From positions 62,001 to 126,000 of the forward strand of contig DYEU01000034.1 of NCBI GenBank assembly GCA_020725555.1: a stretch of DNA of 64,000 nt, given 5' to 3'. This stretch comes from Desulfatibacillum sp. (GTDB taxonomy: Bacteria > Desulfobacterota > Desulfobacteria > Desulfobacterales > SpSt-501). Of the stretch, positions 54,541 to 62,973 are shown piece by piece. A program made the translations under genes and the position numbers. Each line of letters starts with the position of its first letter. Within the stretch, counting starts at the first letter, position 1. The notes under the pieces are model-generated. The model saw only the letters and a list, made by a program, of their open reading frames with translations, had not been told where the DNA came from and did not search any database.

Positions 54541-55533
54541 ATGACCACCCTGCCCGCAGAATCCGTGCCTCTCCCGGGATCGCTCAAGGCGGCGATCCTC
54601 GTGCGCTCGATGGGGGAGCAGGCCGCGGCCGGCCTCCTCAACCGGCTGACCGCGGAGGAGCGCGAGCGCATCCAGCGCCACCTCAAGCAGATCGGCACCC
54701 CGCCGCCGGAGCTGGTCGACCGCGTGGCCCGCGAGTTCACCCTGCTCGCCCGCCAGGGACGCGGCGGGGCGGGCGCCCCGGCCGCGACCCCCGCCCCCGC
54801 AAGCCCCCCCTCCGCGGCGGCGGGCGGCCCGGGCGAGACCGAGGGCATGAAGGCCCTCTCCGCGCTCAGCGCGGAGGAGGTCTACGAGATGATCAAGGAC
54901 GAGCACCCGCAGACGATGGCGATCGTCCTGATCCATCTCAAGACCGCCGTCGCCAGCGAGGTCCTCTCGCGCATGCCCGATGAGATCAAGACCGACGTGG
55001 CCCTGCGCGTCGCCGGCATGGACAAGGTCGTCGGCTCCATGGTCGAGGAGGTGAACCGCGTCTTCCAGGAGCTCCTGCGCAACAAGAAAGGCTCGACGGC
55101 GAGCGTCAAGGGCGGCATCGACCGCCTGGCCGAGATCCTCAACCAGACCGACGAGATCTCCAGCGAGCTCATCCTCAACGAGATCGAGGAGGCCAACCCC
55201 GAGCTCGCCGCCCAGATCAAGCAGAAGATGTTCGTTTTCGAAGACCTCGTCCTGGTCGACGACCGCGGCTTCCAGAAGCTCTTGCGCCGTGTCGAGACCA
55301 AGGAACTGGCGGTCGCCCTCAAGGCGGCCTCCGACGAGGTCAAGCAGAAGGTCTTCAAGAACATGTCCGAGCGGGCGGCCGAAATGTTGCGCGAGGAGAT
55401 GGAGACCCTGGGGCCGGTGCGCATGAAGGAGGTCTCCGACGCCCAGCAGGCGATCACGGCGATCATCCAGGAAATGGAAGCCAAGGGCGAACTCATCATC
55501 AGCGGCAGACGCGGCGAGGAAATCGTCTCCTGA
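54541..55533 (+). CDS. fliG: Flagellar motor switch protein FliG
   Basis: The protein has 330 residues and starts at ATG 54541. The EHPQTMAIVLIHL motif (near residue 120) is the FliG middle-domain signature. The C-terminal charged helix with VDDRGFQKLLRRVETKELAV matches the torque-generating region facing MotA. An Ala/Pro-rich linker of about 25 residues (around 77-100) separates the N-terminal and middle domains and is longer than usual. FliG sits on the FliF ring and, with FliM and FliN, forms the switch. Confidence 0.96.
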   Translation: MTTLPAESVPLPGSLKAAILVRSMGEQAAAGLLNRLTAEERERIQRHLKQIGTPPPELVDRVAREFTLLARQGRGGAGAPAATPAPASPPSAAAGGPGETEGMKALSALSAEEVYEMIKDEHPQTMAIVLIHLKTAVASEVLSRMPDEIKTDVALRVAGMDKVVGSMVEEVNRVFQELLRNKKGSTASVKGGIDRLAEILNQTDEISSELILNEIEEANPELAAQIKQKMFVFEDLVLVDDRGFQKLLRRVETKELAVALKAASDEVKQKVFKNMSERAAEMLREEMETLGPVRMKEVSDAQQAITAIIQEMEAKGELIISGRRGEEIVS

Positions 55534-55548
55534 CCGGAGGGGATCGGC

Positions 55549-56271
55549 ATGCAACCCAGGCACCGGGACGGGGCGGGCTACGCCTTTCCGGAGATCGCCG
55601 CCGCGACCGCGGCCGAAGGCCGCCGCCGCGGCGAGGCGGCTGCCCCCTTCCGCCGCACCGCTCCGGGGCAGGGGGTCTGCGGCGGCTTCGCACCGCAGGA
55701 GGTCGCCCTCCGCAAGACGCCCGCCGATCTCGAGCAGGAGGCTTACTGCCGCGGGTTCTCCGACGGCGAGCAAAGCGGCTTTGCCCGCGGCGAGGCGGCC
55801 GGCCGCGAGCGGGCCGCAGCCGAGCTCGCCCCGCTGCTCTCCAGCCTGAAGGGGATCCTGGCCGAGCTCGAGGGGCTGCGGGAACGGGTCGTGCGCGGGG
55901 CCGAAGAGGAGATCGTTCGCTTTGCGCTCGAAGTGGCCCGGCGCGTCGTGGGGCGCGAGGCGCGTTCGGGGACCGAGGTCGTCGGAGCGATCGTCTCCGG
56001 GGTGCTCGGCCGGCTCGAGCACGCCGAGCGCATCACCTTGCGGCTCAACCCGGAGGATCTCGAGCGCCTCAAGCGCAGCCAGGCCGAGCTCGTCGCCGCC
56101 TGGACGCGCGGGGGCAGGGTGCGGCTCGAGGCCGATCCCGCCGTGACCGCCGGGGGCTGCCTGGCCGACTCCGACTGCGGGGACATCGACGCCCGGCTCG
56201 AGCGCTGTTTCGCCGTGGTGGAAAAGGCCCTGCTCGGGGAACGGGCGTCCCCGGCCCCGCCGGAGGGATAG
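55549..56271 (+). CDS. fliH: Flagellar assembly protein FliH
   Basis: This 240-residue protein starts at ATG 55549, with GGAGGGG upstream. The N-terminal half is helical and charged, with the G-x3-G-like repeats of FliH (YCRGFSDGEQSGFARGEAAG). The C-terminal domain has EEEIVRFALEVARRVVGREA and LRLNPEDLERL, typical of the FliH/HrpE family. FliH regulates the export ATPase FliI, whose gene follows after seven bases. Confidence 0.9.
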   Translation: MQPRHRDGAGYAFPEIAAATAAEGRRRGEAAAPFRRTAPGQGVCGGFAPQEVALRKTPADLEQEAYCRGFSDGEQSGFARGEAAGRERAAAELAPLLSSLKGILAELEGLRERVVRGAEEEIVRFALEVARRVVGREARSGTEVVGAIVSGVLGRLEHAERITLRLNPEDLERLKRSQAELVAAWTRGGRVRLEADPAVTAGGCLADSDCGDIDARLERCFAVVEKALLGERASPAPPEG

Positions 56272-56278
56272 CGCGGCC

Positions 56279-57604
56279 ATGGCCCCCCAGGCGGACCTCG
56301 GGCCCTACCGCGCACGGCTCAGGGCGATCGACCCGCTCGAGCCGCGCGGCCGCGTCATCCAGGGGGTCGGCATGGTGGTCGAGGCCGCCGGGCCGGCCTG
56401 CCGCCTGGGCGCCGTGTGCGAGATCCACACCCCGGAAAGCGCGCGGCCGCTTTCGGCCGAGGTGATGGGCTTTCGCGACGGCCGGGTGCTCCTTTTGCCG
56501 CTCGAGGAAATCCGCGGCATCGGTCCCGGCTGCCGCGTGGTGGCGCGCGAGGAGCGGGCCGCGGTGCGCGTGGGCGAGGATCTGCTCGGCCGGGTGATCG
56601 ACGGCCTGGGCTCCCCGATCGACGGCCGGGGCCCCGTGGCCGGCTCCGCCGATTACCCCCTCTACGCACCCGCCCTGAACCCCCTCTTGCGCCGCCGCAT
56701 CACTCAGCCTCTCGACCTCGGCGTGCGCGCGATCAACACACTGCTCACCGTCGGCTGCGGGCAGCGGATCGGGATCTTCGCCGGCTCCGGCGTGGGGAAG
56801 AGCGTGCTCCTCGGCATGATCGCCCGCAACACGACCGCCGACGTGAACGTGATCGCGCTCATCGGCGAGCGCGGCCGCGAGGTGAACGAGTTTCTCGAGC
56901 GCGACCTCGGCCCCCAGGGGTTGCGCCGCTCGGTCGTCGTGGTGGCGACCTCGGACCGCCTGCCGCTCATCCGCACCCGGGGGGCCTTTGTCGCCACGGC
57001 CGTGGCCGAGTATTTCCGGGACCGGGGGGCAAGGGTCAACCTCATGATGGACTCGGTGACCCGCTTCGCCATGGCGCAGCGGGAGATCGGGCTGGCGCTG
57101 GGCGAGCCGCCCACGACCAAGGGCTACCCGCCGACGACCTTCACGCTTCTGCCGAAGCTGCTCGAGCGCGCCGGGACCTGCGCCGGGCCGGGGTCCATCA
57201 CCGGGCTCTACACCGTTCTCGTCGAGGGCGACGACACCAACGAGCCCGTCGCCGACGCCGCCCGCTCCGTGCTCGACGGCCACATCGTGCTCTCGCGGGA
57301 GCTTGCCCGCCAGAACCACTACCCGGCGATCGACGTGTTGGCGAGTATCAGCCGGCTGATGGACGACCTCCTCACCGCCGAGCAGCGCGCGCTCGCCGGC
57401 CGGCTGCGGGAGATCCTCGCGGTCTACCGCAAGAGCGAGGACCTCGTGCAGATCGGCGCCTACGTCCCCGGGTCGAACCCCCGGCTCGACACGGCGATCC
57501 GCATGCTCCCGGACATCCAGGCCTTTCTGCGCCAGGACGTGAACCGGAAGGTGACTTTCGCGGAGAGTTGGGCCGAGCTCGAGGCCCTCCTCGCACGGTG
57601 CTGA
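56279..57604 (+). CDS. fliI: Flagellum-specific ATP synthase FliI
   Basis: This 441-residue ATPase starts at ATG 56279. Walker A is GIFAGSGVGKS (near residue 164), with LIGERGREVNEFLE and the DSVTRFAMAQREIGLALGEP segment typical of FliI rather than F1 ATPase. It powers early steps of protein export through the flagellar type III apparatus, with FliH and FliJ. Operon position between fliH and fliJ fits. Confidence 0.97.
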   Translation: MAPQADLGPYRARLRAIDPLEPRGRVIQGVGMVVEAAGPACRLGAVCEIHTPESARPLSAEVMGFRDGRVLLLPLEEIRGIGPGCRVVAREERAAVRVGEDLLGRVIDGLGSPIDGRGPVAGSADYPLYAPALNPLLRRRITQPLDLGVRAINTLLTVGCGQRIGIFAGSGVGKSVLLGMIARNTTADVNVIALIGERGREVNEFLERDLGPQGLRRSVVVVATSDRLPLIRTRGAFVATAVAEYFRDRGARVNLMMDSVTRFAMAQREIGLALGEPPTTKGYPPTTFTLLPKLLERAGTCAGPGSITGLYTVLVEGDDTNEPVADAARSVLDGHIVLSRELARQNHYPAIDVLASISRLMDDLLTAEQRALAGRLREILAVYRKSEDLVQIGAYVPGSNPRLDTAIRMLPDIQAFLRQDVNRKVTFAESWAELEALLARC

Positions 57605-57608
57605 CGCC

Positions 57609-58046
57609 ATGTTCGTCTTCCGCTTCGAGGCCGTGCTCACGGCGCGCACGAACGCCGAGGAGCTGCGCCGCAAGGCGCTCGCCGAGGCCGAGCGCGCCCT
57701 CGCCGCGTGCCGGGAGGCCCTGCGCGAAAGCCGCCGCAGGCGGCGGATGGGTCTGCACGAGCTCGACGCCGCCCGGCGCTCGGGGTTCCGCGCCGCCGAG
57801 ATCCCGCTCCACCTCGCCTACCTCGGCCGGCTGGAGGAGGAGCTCCGCGAGCGCGCGCGGGCGCTCGCGGCGGCCGAGCAGAAGGTTCACCGCTGCCGCC
57901 GGGAGCTCCTCGAGGCGGCCAAAGCGCGGCGGATGCTCGAGAAGCTGCGGGAAAAGGATCTAGCCGCCTACGAGGCGGGTCTCGCCGCGGCCGAGCGCAA
58001 GTTCCTGGACGAGGTCGCCGGCCGCCGCGCCTTCGAGCGTACCTGA
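57609..58046 (+). CDS. fliJ: Flagellar export protein FliJ
   Basis: This 145-residue, highly charged coiled-coil protein starts at ATG 57609, four bases after fliI. It has the FliJ start FVFRFEAVLTARTNAEELRR and a long Arg/Glu-rich helix. The last ten or so residues are typical (AGRRAFERT-like end). FliJ is the central stalk of the export ATPase ring. It is the last gene of the first flagellar unit. Confidence 0.88.
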   Translation: MFVFRFEAVLTARTNAEELRRKALAEAERALAACREALRESRRRRRMGLHELDAARRSGFRAAEIPLHLAYLGRLEEELRERARALAAAEQKVHRCRRELLEAAKARRMLEKLREKDLAAYEAGLAAAERKFLDEVAGRRAFERT

Positions 58047-58254
58047 GGAGCCGGCCGCCTGCCGGCAAAGTTTGCCCGCGCGGAAAGAATTGCCCGGCCG
58101 AACCGGTCTCCTTCCCTATCGTCCGACCCGCGCGACCCGCATTCGCGGCGGTGCCGAAGTCCATGCGGCTTTCACGAAACACCCCGGAATGGCAAGCGAT
58201 CGGCTTTGGTTGCGTCCCCCCCCCGGCCCCGGCGGCAAACCTCCGCGGCCGCTT

Positions 58255-58270
58255 TGGCATGTTCCCTGCT
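58255..58270 (+). promoter_or_regulatory. Sigma-54-type promoter of fliK operon
   Basis: TGGCATGTTCCCTGCT has GG and GC at -24/-12 spacing and agrees with the sigma-54 consensus at nearly all positions. It lies about 51 bases before the fliK start, in the 274-base gap behind fliJ. A weaker site with the right spacing, TGGCAAGCGATCGGCT, lies upstream near 58190. The rest of the gap holds no gene. Confidence 0.75.
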
Positions 58271-58320
58271 TTGAAACGGCGGCGTCTGCAGTCGCATGAC
58301 GGTTTTCCTTAAGGAGGCTC

Positions 58321-59961
58321 ATGGTTCCAGCCCTTCCTGAAGCGGTGATCGTCGCCCCCCCTGCGGCCTCAGTGGGGCCGGGGAGGAATGCGCCTGCGCC
58401 CCGGGGCGCGGCGGGCGCGGGCCAGCACCCCGGCGCGGCGGGGTTTCCGGGCGAACTGGACCGCGCCTTCCAGCGCGGGGAAGACGCGCCGGCCGCCCCC
58501 GGCGCGGCGGCCGAAGAAGGCGAAGCGGCCGCGGCGGCGGACGGAGAAACAGCGGAAAATCCTCCACCCGCGCCCGAGCGGATTTCCGGGAACGGCAGCG
58601 GGGCGGCCGAGGGGGCCGGGGGGGGACCTGCGGCAGAAGCGGCGATCCACCCTTCCCTCGCACAAGCCCCAAGGGTGGCCGGGGGCGCCGCCCTGGAGGC
58701 GAATTCCTTGCCGGCTCAAGCCCTCGAGGCCGCACCGGAGGCGGCATCGGCTTCGCCCCCTTTTTCATCCCCGTCGGCCGTACCGGGCGAACAAGGCGTA
58801 ATTCCCGCGACCGCTCCGGCGCCCGAGGCGCCCGAGGCGCCCGCAGGCGACCCTCCGCTTCCGGGATCCTGCGCGGCGGGGCCTCCCCCCCGCTCCGGGG
58901 CGGCCTTCGCGGCGGGCGACGGGCCTGCCGAGGCGGCGGAGGCCCCTCCTTCACCGGCTGCGGGGAAGCCGGCCGCGGGGGAGGGCACCGCCGTGGAGGA
59001 CGGCTCCGGGAACGCGCGCGCGCTTCCGCCGGGGGAGGCCCTTGCGGGGGTGCCGCGCGGGCAGGCGGCGGAGAAGACCGCGTCCGGGAGCTGCGAGCCC
59101 CGCGCCGAGGGCCAGGCTGCGGCTTCGTCCCCTCAGCCCGCTGCGGAAACCTCACGGCCGGAGCACGAAGGGGGAAGACGCCCCGCTGCGCAAACCGCGG
59201 CACCGGCCGACCCGCAGCCGGCCGCCCGGGCCCGCACCCATGCCGACTCCCAGGGCGTCGCCCCGCCGGCCGTCGAGGAGAAGGAGACACCGGCGCCTGA
59301 GCCGGCCGCGGCGGCCGCCGCACCGGCTGCCGCCGCGAAAAGGCCGCTTCCCGCGGAGGCGCACGCGGCTTCCTCCCCGGAGCCGGCCGCCGGGCCGTTG
59401 GATTCCCCCGAGGCCGGCGCCGCCGGCCCGCGGGGGCTCAAGGCCGAAGCCCCGCTTTCGCCCCGCACGCCCGTTTCGCCCGCCGCCGCTGCCGAGAGGG
59501 AGCTTCCCGGCATGCCGAGCCGCTCCCAGGTGTTCGACCCCATCGTGCAGCGGGCGACTCTCCAGGTTCGCGGGGGGCGCGAGGAGATCCGCATCGAGCT
59601 CAAGCCCGAGTTTTTAGGCCCGGTCCGCATGCAGATCGCGACCGCCAGCCAGGCCGTTTCCGTGCGCATCCTAGCCGAGGTGCCGCTGGTCCGGGACTGG
59701 ATCGAGGCGGGGCTGGCGCAGCTGAAATCCGAGCTGGAGCAGCAGGGCCTGCGCGTGGAGAAGCTGGAAGTGGCCGTCGCCGCCGACGGCCGCGAGGGCT
59801 CGGCGCGCAGGGAGGAATTCCGCGGGTCGTATGCTTTCCCGCCGGCGTCGCAGGCGGGTTCCGCGCCGCCGATCGGCCCGGCCTACCCGCCGGGCTGGGA
59901 GCTCGCCCCGGGGCTGCGGCAGGCGGCGGCGGGCCGGGGGCGGCTCGACCTCTTCGCCTGA
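58321..59961 (+). CDS. fliK: Flagellar hook-length control protein FliK
   Basis: The 546-residue protein starts at ATG 58321, behind AAGGAGG. The first 400 residues are Pro/Ala-rich, unstructured and poorly conserved, the ruler part typical of FliK. The C-terminal Flg_hook domain is clear (REEIRIELKPEFLGPVRMQI, then SVRILAEVPLVRDWIEAGL, LKSELEQQGLRVEKLEVAVA). FliK measures hook length and switches export specificity. It heads the hook operon with flgD and flgE. Confidence 0.92.
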   Translation: MVPALPEAVIVAPPAASVGPGRNAPAPRGAAGAGQHPGAAGFPGELDRAFQRGEDAPAAPGAAAEEGEAAAAADGETAENPPPAPERISGNGSGAAEGAGGGPAAEAAIHPSLAQAPRVAGGAALEANSLPAQALEAAPEAASASPPFSSPSAVPGEQGVIPATAPAPEAPEAPAGDPPLPGSCAAGPPPRSGAAFAAGDGPAEAAEAPPSPAAGKPAAGEGTAVEDGSGNARALPPGEALAGVPRGQAAEKTASGSCEPRAEGQAAASSPQPAAETSRPEHEGGRRPAAQTAAPADPQPAARARTHADSQGVAPPAVEEKETPAPEPAAAAAAPAAAAKRPLPAEAHAASSPEPAAGPLDSPEAGAAGPRGLKAEAPLSPRTPVSPAAAAERELPGMPSRSQVFDPIVQRATLQVRGGREEIRIELKPEFLGPVRMQIATASQAVSVRILAEVPLVRDWIEAGLAQLKSELEQQGLRVEKLEVAVAADGREGSARREEFRGSYAFPPASQAGSAPPIGPAYPPGWELAPGLRQAAAGRGRLDLFA

Positions 59962-60005
59962 AGGCGGCTTGCGCCGGCGAGGAGCCGGAGCGGAAAGGAA
60001 CGACG

Positions 60006-60698
60006 ATGGACCTGAATGCGCTCTCCACGGTGAACACGACGGGAACGAAGACCTCCGCCGCACAACAGGGCGCAGCCGCAAAGGAGATGGGCAAGGACGC
60101 CTTTCTGCGGCTCCTGATCAGCCAGCTCCAGCACCAGGACCCGCTCAACCCCGCCGACAGCACCGAGTTCACCGCCCAGCTCGCGCAGTTCAGCTCGCTT
60201 GAGCAGCTCTCCAACATCCACGCCGCGCTCGCCGAGCTCAAGCTCTACCAGGCCTCGATCAACAACGCCCAGAGCGTCTCCTTCATCGGCCGGGAGATCG
60301 AGTTCCAGGGAAACCAGGTGGAGCTCGAGGCGGGGAGGCCGGTCGGCCTCGAATTCGAGCTCCAGGGCGCCGCGCGGCAGGCGTCGGTGAGCCTCTACGA
60401 CGCCTCCGGCCGGTTCGTCCGCGACCTCGCCCTCGAGGGCCTCGCGGCCGGCCGGCAGACCGTCACCTGGGACGGGCGCGACCGCAACGGCAGCCCGGTC
60501 CCCGCCGGCCTCTACCGCTTCGAGGTCCAGGCCCAGGGGCCAAAGGGCGAAGCGGTGGCGGCGACCCCCTATGCCCGGGGCCGGGTGAGCGGGGTATTGT
60601 TCGAGAACGGGATCACCTACCTGACGGTCGGCCCGCGCCAGGTGGCCGTCGGCGAGGTGACCCGCATCACGCAGCCTTCCCTCGAAGCGTTGCGGTAG
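60006..60698 (+). CDS. flgD: Flagellar hook assembly scaffold protein FlgD
   Basis: This 230-residue protein starts at ATG 60006, behind AAAGGAA. The FlgD motif is evident: KDAFLRLLISQLQHQDPLNP, then ADSTEFTAQLAQFSSLEQLS. The C-terminal FlgD Ig/tudor-like domain (TVTWDGRDRNGSPVPAGLYR) is also present. FlgD caps the growing hook. It lies between fliK and flgE. Confidence 0.95.
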   Translation: MDLNALSTVNTTGTKTSAAQQGAAAKEMGKDAFLRLLISQLQHQDPLNPADSTEFTAQLAQFSSLEQLSNIHAALAELKLYQASINNAQSVSFIGREIEFQGNQVELEAGRPVGLEFELQGAARQASVSLYDASGRFVRDLALEGLAAGRQTVTWDGRDRNGSPVPAGLYRFEVQAQGPKGEAVAATPYARGRVSGVLFENGITYLTVGPRQVAVGEVTRITQPSLEALR

Positions 60699-60723
60699 GA
60701 AGATCAACCCAGGAGGAATCGCC

Positions 60724-61959
60724 ATGATCGCATCCCTTTACGCGGGAATCTCCGGCCTGAGCGCCAACGCCACCGCGATGACGGTGATCGGCGACAACAT
60801 CGCCAACGTCAACACGACGGCCTTCAAGAGCAACCGGGCCCACTTCGCCAACATCCTGAGCACCTCCCTCGGCGGCGAGGCCGCCACGGCGAACGTCGGC
60901 CGGGGGGTCGAATTCTGGGGCGCAAACGCCCAGTGGACCCAGGGCTCGCTCGAGAATTCCTCGAGCCCCACCGACCTCGCGATCAACGGCAAAGGGTTCT
61001 TCATGGTGCAGGACCCGAACGGGTTGCGCTATTACACGCGGGCCGGGAATTTCGTCTTCGACAAGCAGGGCTACCTCGTCAACCCCGACGGCTACCGCCT
61101 GCAGGGCTACCAGCTCGACGCCGACGGCAACATCGGGAGCATCACCTCGATCTACATCCCCGGCGAGCGGGTCGCCCCGCCGCGGGCCACGAGCAACTTC
61201 AACTTCGACATCAACCTGAGCTCGACCGCCGTCGCCGGCGACAGCTACACCACGGCCCAGACCTTCTACGATTCCCTGGGGAACGCGATCCCGGTCACCT
61301 TCACCTTCACCCGCCAGGCGGCCGACCGCACCTGGTCGGTCAGCGCCTCGATTCCGGCAACGGCCGGCTCCGGCGTCACCATCGACGGCGGGGCCAGCCT
61401 CACGATTGTCTTCGACGAAAACGGGGCGATGACCTCGCCCGCGGCCGACGTGCCGCTCGCCCTCACCCTCACCAACGGGGCGGCGAGCCCCCAGGTCGTC
61501 ACCTGGGATCTCTACAACCCGACCGGCGGCAGCTTCGGCGACATCACCGGCTACGCCTCGGCCTCGGGCACGACCTTCCAGTACCAGGACGGCTACCCGC
61601 CGGGCATGCTGCGGGGGATTTCGATCGACGAGTCGGGGATCGTGACCGCGGCCTACTCGAACGGCGAGATGACCCCCATGTTCCAGCTCGCGCTCGTCGA
61701 CTTCCCCTCCTACGACGGGCTGACCAAGATGGGGAAAAACCTCTACGCCGAGTCGCTCGACTCCGGCCAGGCCCTGATCGGGACGGCCGGGACGGGCCGG
61801 CTGGGCTCCGTCGCCCCGAGCAGCCTGGAGATGTCCAACGTCGATCTCGCCGAGGAGTTCGTGAAGATGATCACCACCCAGCGCGCCTTCCAGGCGAACT
61901 CCCGGGTGATCACCTCGAGCGACGAGATTCTCCAGGAACTGATCAACATCAAGCGGTAG
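60724..61959 (+). CDS. flgE: Flagellar hook protein FlgE
   Basis: This 411-residue structural protein starts at ATG 60724, behind AGGAGG. The N-terminal rod/hook motif is SLYAGISGLSANATAMTVIG, with DNIANVNTTAFKSNRAHFAN; the C-terminal motif is EEFVKMITTQRAFQANSRVI. The central part has FlgE beta-domain features (AQTFYDSLGNAIPVTFTFT). FlgE forms the hook, the universal joint of the filament. It is at the lower end of the usual length range (400-700). Confidence 0.96.
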   Translation: MIASLYAGISGLSANATAMTVIGDNIANVNTTAFKSNRAHFANILSTSLGGEAATANVGRGVEFWGANAQWTQGSLENSSSPTDLAINGKGFFMVQDPNGLRYYTRAGNFVFDKQGYLVNPDGYRLQGYQLDADGNIGSITSIYIPGERVAPPRATSNFNFDINLSSTAVAGDSYTTAQTFYDSLGNAIPVTFTFTRQAADRTWSVSASIPATAGSGVTIDGGASLTIVFDENGAMTSPAADVPLALTLTNGAASPQVVTWDLYNPTGGSFGDITGYASASGTTFQYQDGYPPGMLRGISIDESGIVTAAYSNGEMTPMFQLALVDFPSYDGLTKMGKNLYAESLDSGQALIGTAGTGRLGSVAPSSLEMSNVDLAEEFVKMITTQRAFQANSRVITSSDEILQELINIKR

Positions 61960-61982
61960 GGATCGGAGGAGGAACGCCGCCC

Positions 61983-62210
61983 ATGATCCAGGTCACCCGC
62001 CTGAACGATTCGGTCCTGCTCATCAACGCCGAGACCATCCAGTCGGTGGAGGCCAACCCCGACACCGTCATCACCTTCCTCAACCGCGACCGCCTGATCG
62101 TGAAGGAACCCGCCGAGGAGGTGAGCCGCCGCATCCTGCGCTACCGCCGCGCCGTGAGCGAGCCGCCCCCCCCGGCGGGGGGGTGCGAAGCGCCCCCGCC
62201 CGCCGCCTGA
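61983..62210 (+). CDS. swrD: FlbD/SwrD-family flagellar protein
   Basis: This 75-residue protein starts at ATG 61983, behind GGAGGAGG. The family pattern is complete: MIQVTRLNDSVLLINAETIQ, then SVEANPDTVITFLNRDRLIV and KEPAEEVSRRIL. The SwrD/FlbD small proteins are found after flgE in many flagellar operons; SwrD of Bacillus affects motor power. This is not the regulator FlbD of Caulobacter, despite the name. The C-terminus is Pro-rich and contains runs of C and G. Confidence 0.9.
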   Translation: MIQVTRLNDSVLLINAETIQSVEANPDTVITFLNRDRLIVKEPAEEVSRRILRYRRAVSEPPPPAGGCEAPPPAA

Positions 62211-62246
62211 GGCGCCGGCGGGGGCCCTTGGGCCCGCAAGCGGCAC

Positions 62247-62292
62247 GCCGCCCCGTCAAGCCCTTGACTCCGGGACGGGCGGGGCGGCTTTA
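62247..62292 (+). terminator. Terminator-like hairpin between swrD and fliL
   Basis: GCCGCCCC (62247-62254) can pair with GGGGCGGC (62281-62288), supported by GTC/GAC inside the loop, and is followed by TTTA. The T tract is short, so this is a weak intrinsic terminator or an attenuator at the end of the hook unit. It precedes the fliL promoter by about 90 bases. Confidence 0.4.
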
Positions 62293-62377
62293 CGCCGCCG
62301 CAGCCGGCTTCCCGGGACGACCCGGGGGGAGCCGCTTTTTGCGCCTATCCCGCCGTTCCCGGCCGTTTTCCCCTCCC

Positions 62378-62393
62378 TGGCACAGTCCTTGCT
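62378..62393 (+). promoter_or_regulatory. Sigma-54-type promoter of fliL operon
   Basis: TGGCACAGTCCTTGCT matches the sigma-54 consensus TGGCACG-N4-TTGCW at all conserved positions but one (A for G). The fliL start is about 95 bases downstream. It is the cleanest match next to the flgB promoter. Confidence 0.8.
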
Positions 62394-62487
62394 CATCTTC
62401 CCTAGCGCAAGACGCCAAGCGCGCGGGCCTTTCCGGCCCCTGGGCCCGGGAGGGAAGGGCGGGACAACCCGCGGCGGAGGAACGGAC

Positions 62488-62955
62488 ATGTCGAACAAGC
62501 TCTTGACCATCCTGGTGGGGGTGCTCTTTCTCTTCGTCCTGGGGCTGGGCGGGGGTCTGTTTTTGATCTGGCAGAAGCTCGGCCACCTCCAGGGTGCGGG
62601 CGATGCCGCCCAGGCCGCCGCCGAGGCCGAGAAGGCGAAGACCGAGCCGGCGGGGAAACTCGTCTCGCTCGAGACCTTCGTTGTCAATCTCGCCGACCCC
62701 GGCGGGAACCGCTACCTCCGCGTCACCATGGATCTCGAGGTGAGCGGCGGAAAGGCGGCCGAGGAGGAGTTCGCCGCCCGCATCCCGCACCTGCGGGATG
62801 CGGTGCTCATGATCCTGCCCACCAAGCGCTACGCCGACATCAGCACGACCGAGGGCAAGACCGCCATGCGCGAGGAGCTCGCCCAGGCCCTGAACGGGCT
62901 TCTCGCCAAGGCCCGCGTGAACCGCATCTATTTCAAGGAATTCGTCATCCAGTAG
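62488..62955 (+). CDS. fliL: Flagellar basal body-associated protein FliL
   Basis: This 155-residue protein starts at ATG 62488, behind GGCGGAGGAAC; the frame is open to 62389, but the family start follows the site. One transmembrane helix (residues 5-28) is followed by the FliL periplasmic domain (VSLETFVVNLADPGGNRYLR, then VTMDLEV). FliL surrounds the stator and supports torque. It leads fliM and fliN. Confidence 0.93.
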   Translation: MSNKLLTILVGVLFLFVLGLGGGLFLIWQKLGHLQGAGDAAQAAAEAEKAKTEPAGKLVSLETFVVNLADPGGNRYLRVTMDLEVSGGKAAEEEFAARIPHLRDAVLMILPTKRYADISTTEGKTAMREELAQALNGLLAKARVNRIYFKEFVIQ

Positions 62956-62973
62956 CCGGCCGCGAAACGCGCC

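Noticed and set aside
54031-56280. A 749-codon minus-strand open frame opposite fliG and fliH
   Set aside because: Antisense shadow of well-identified flagellar genes.
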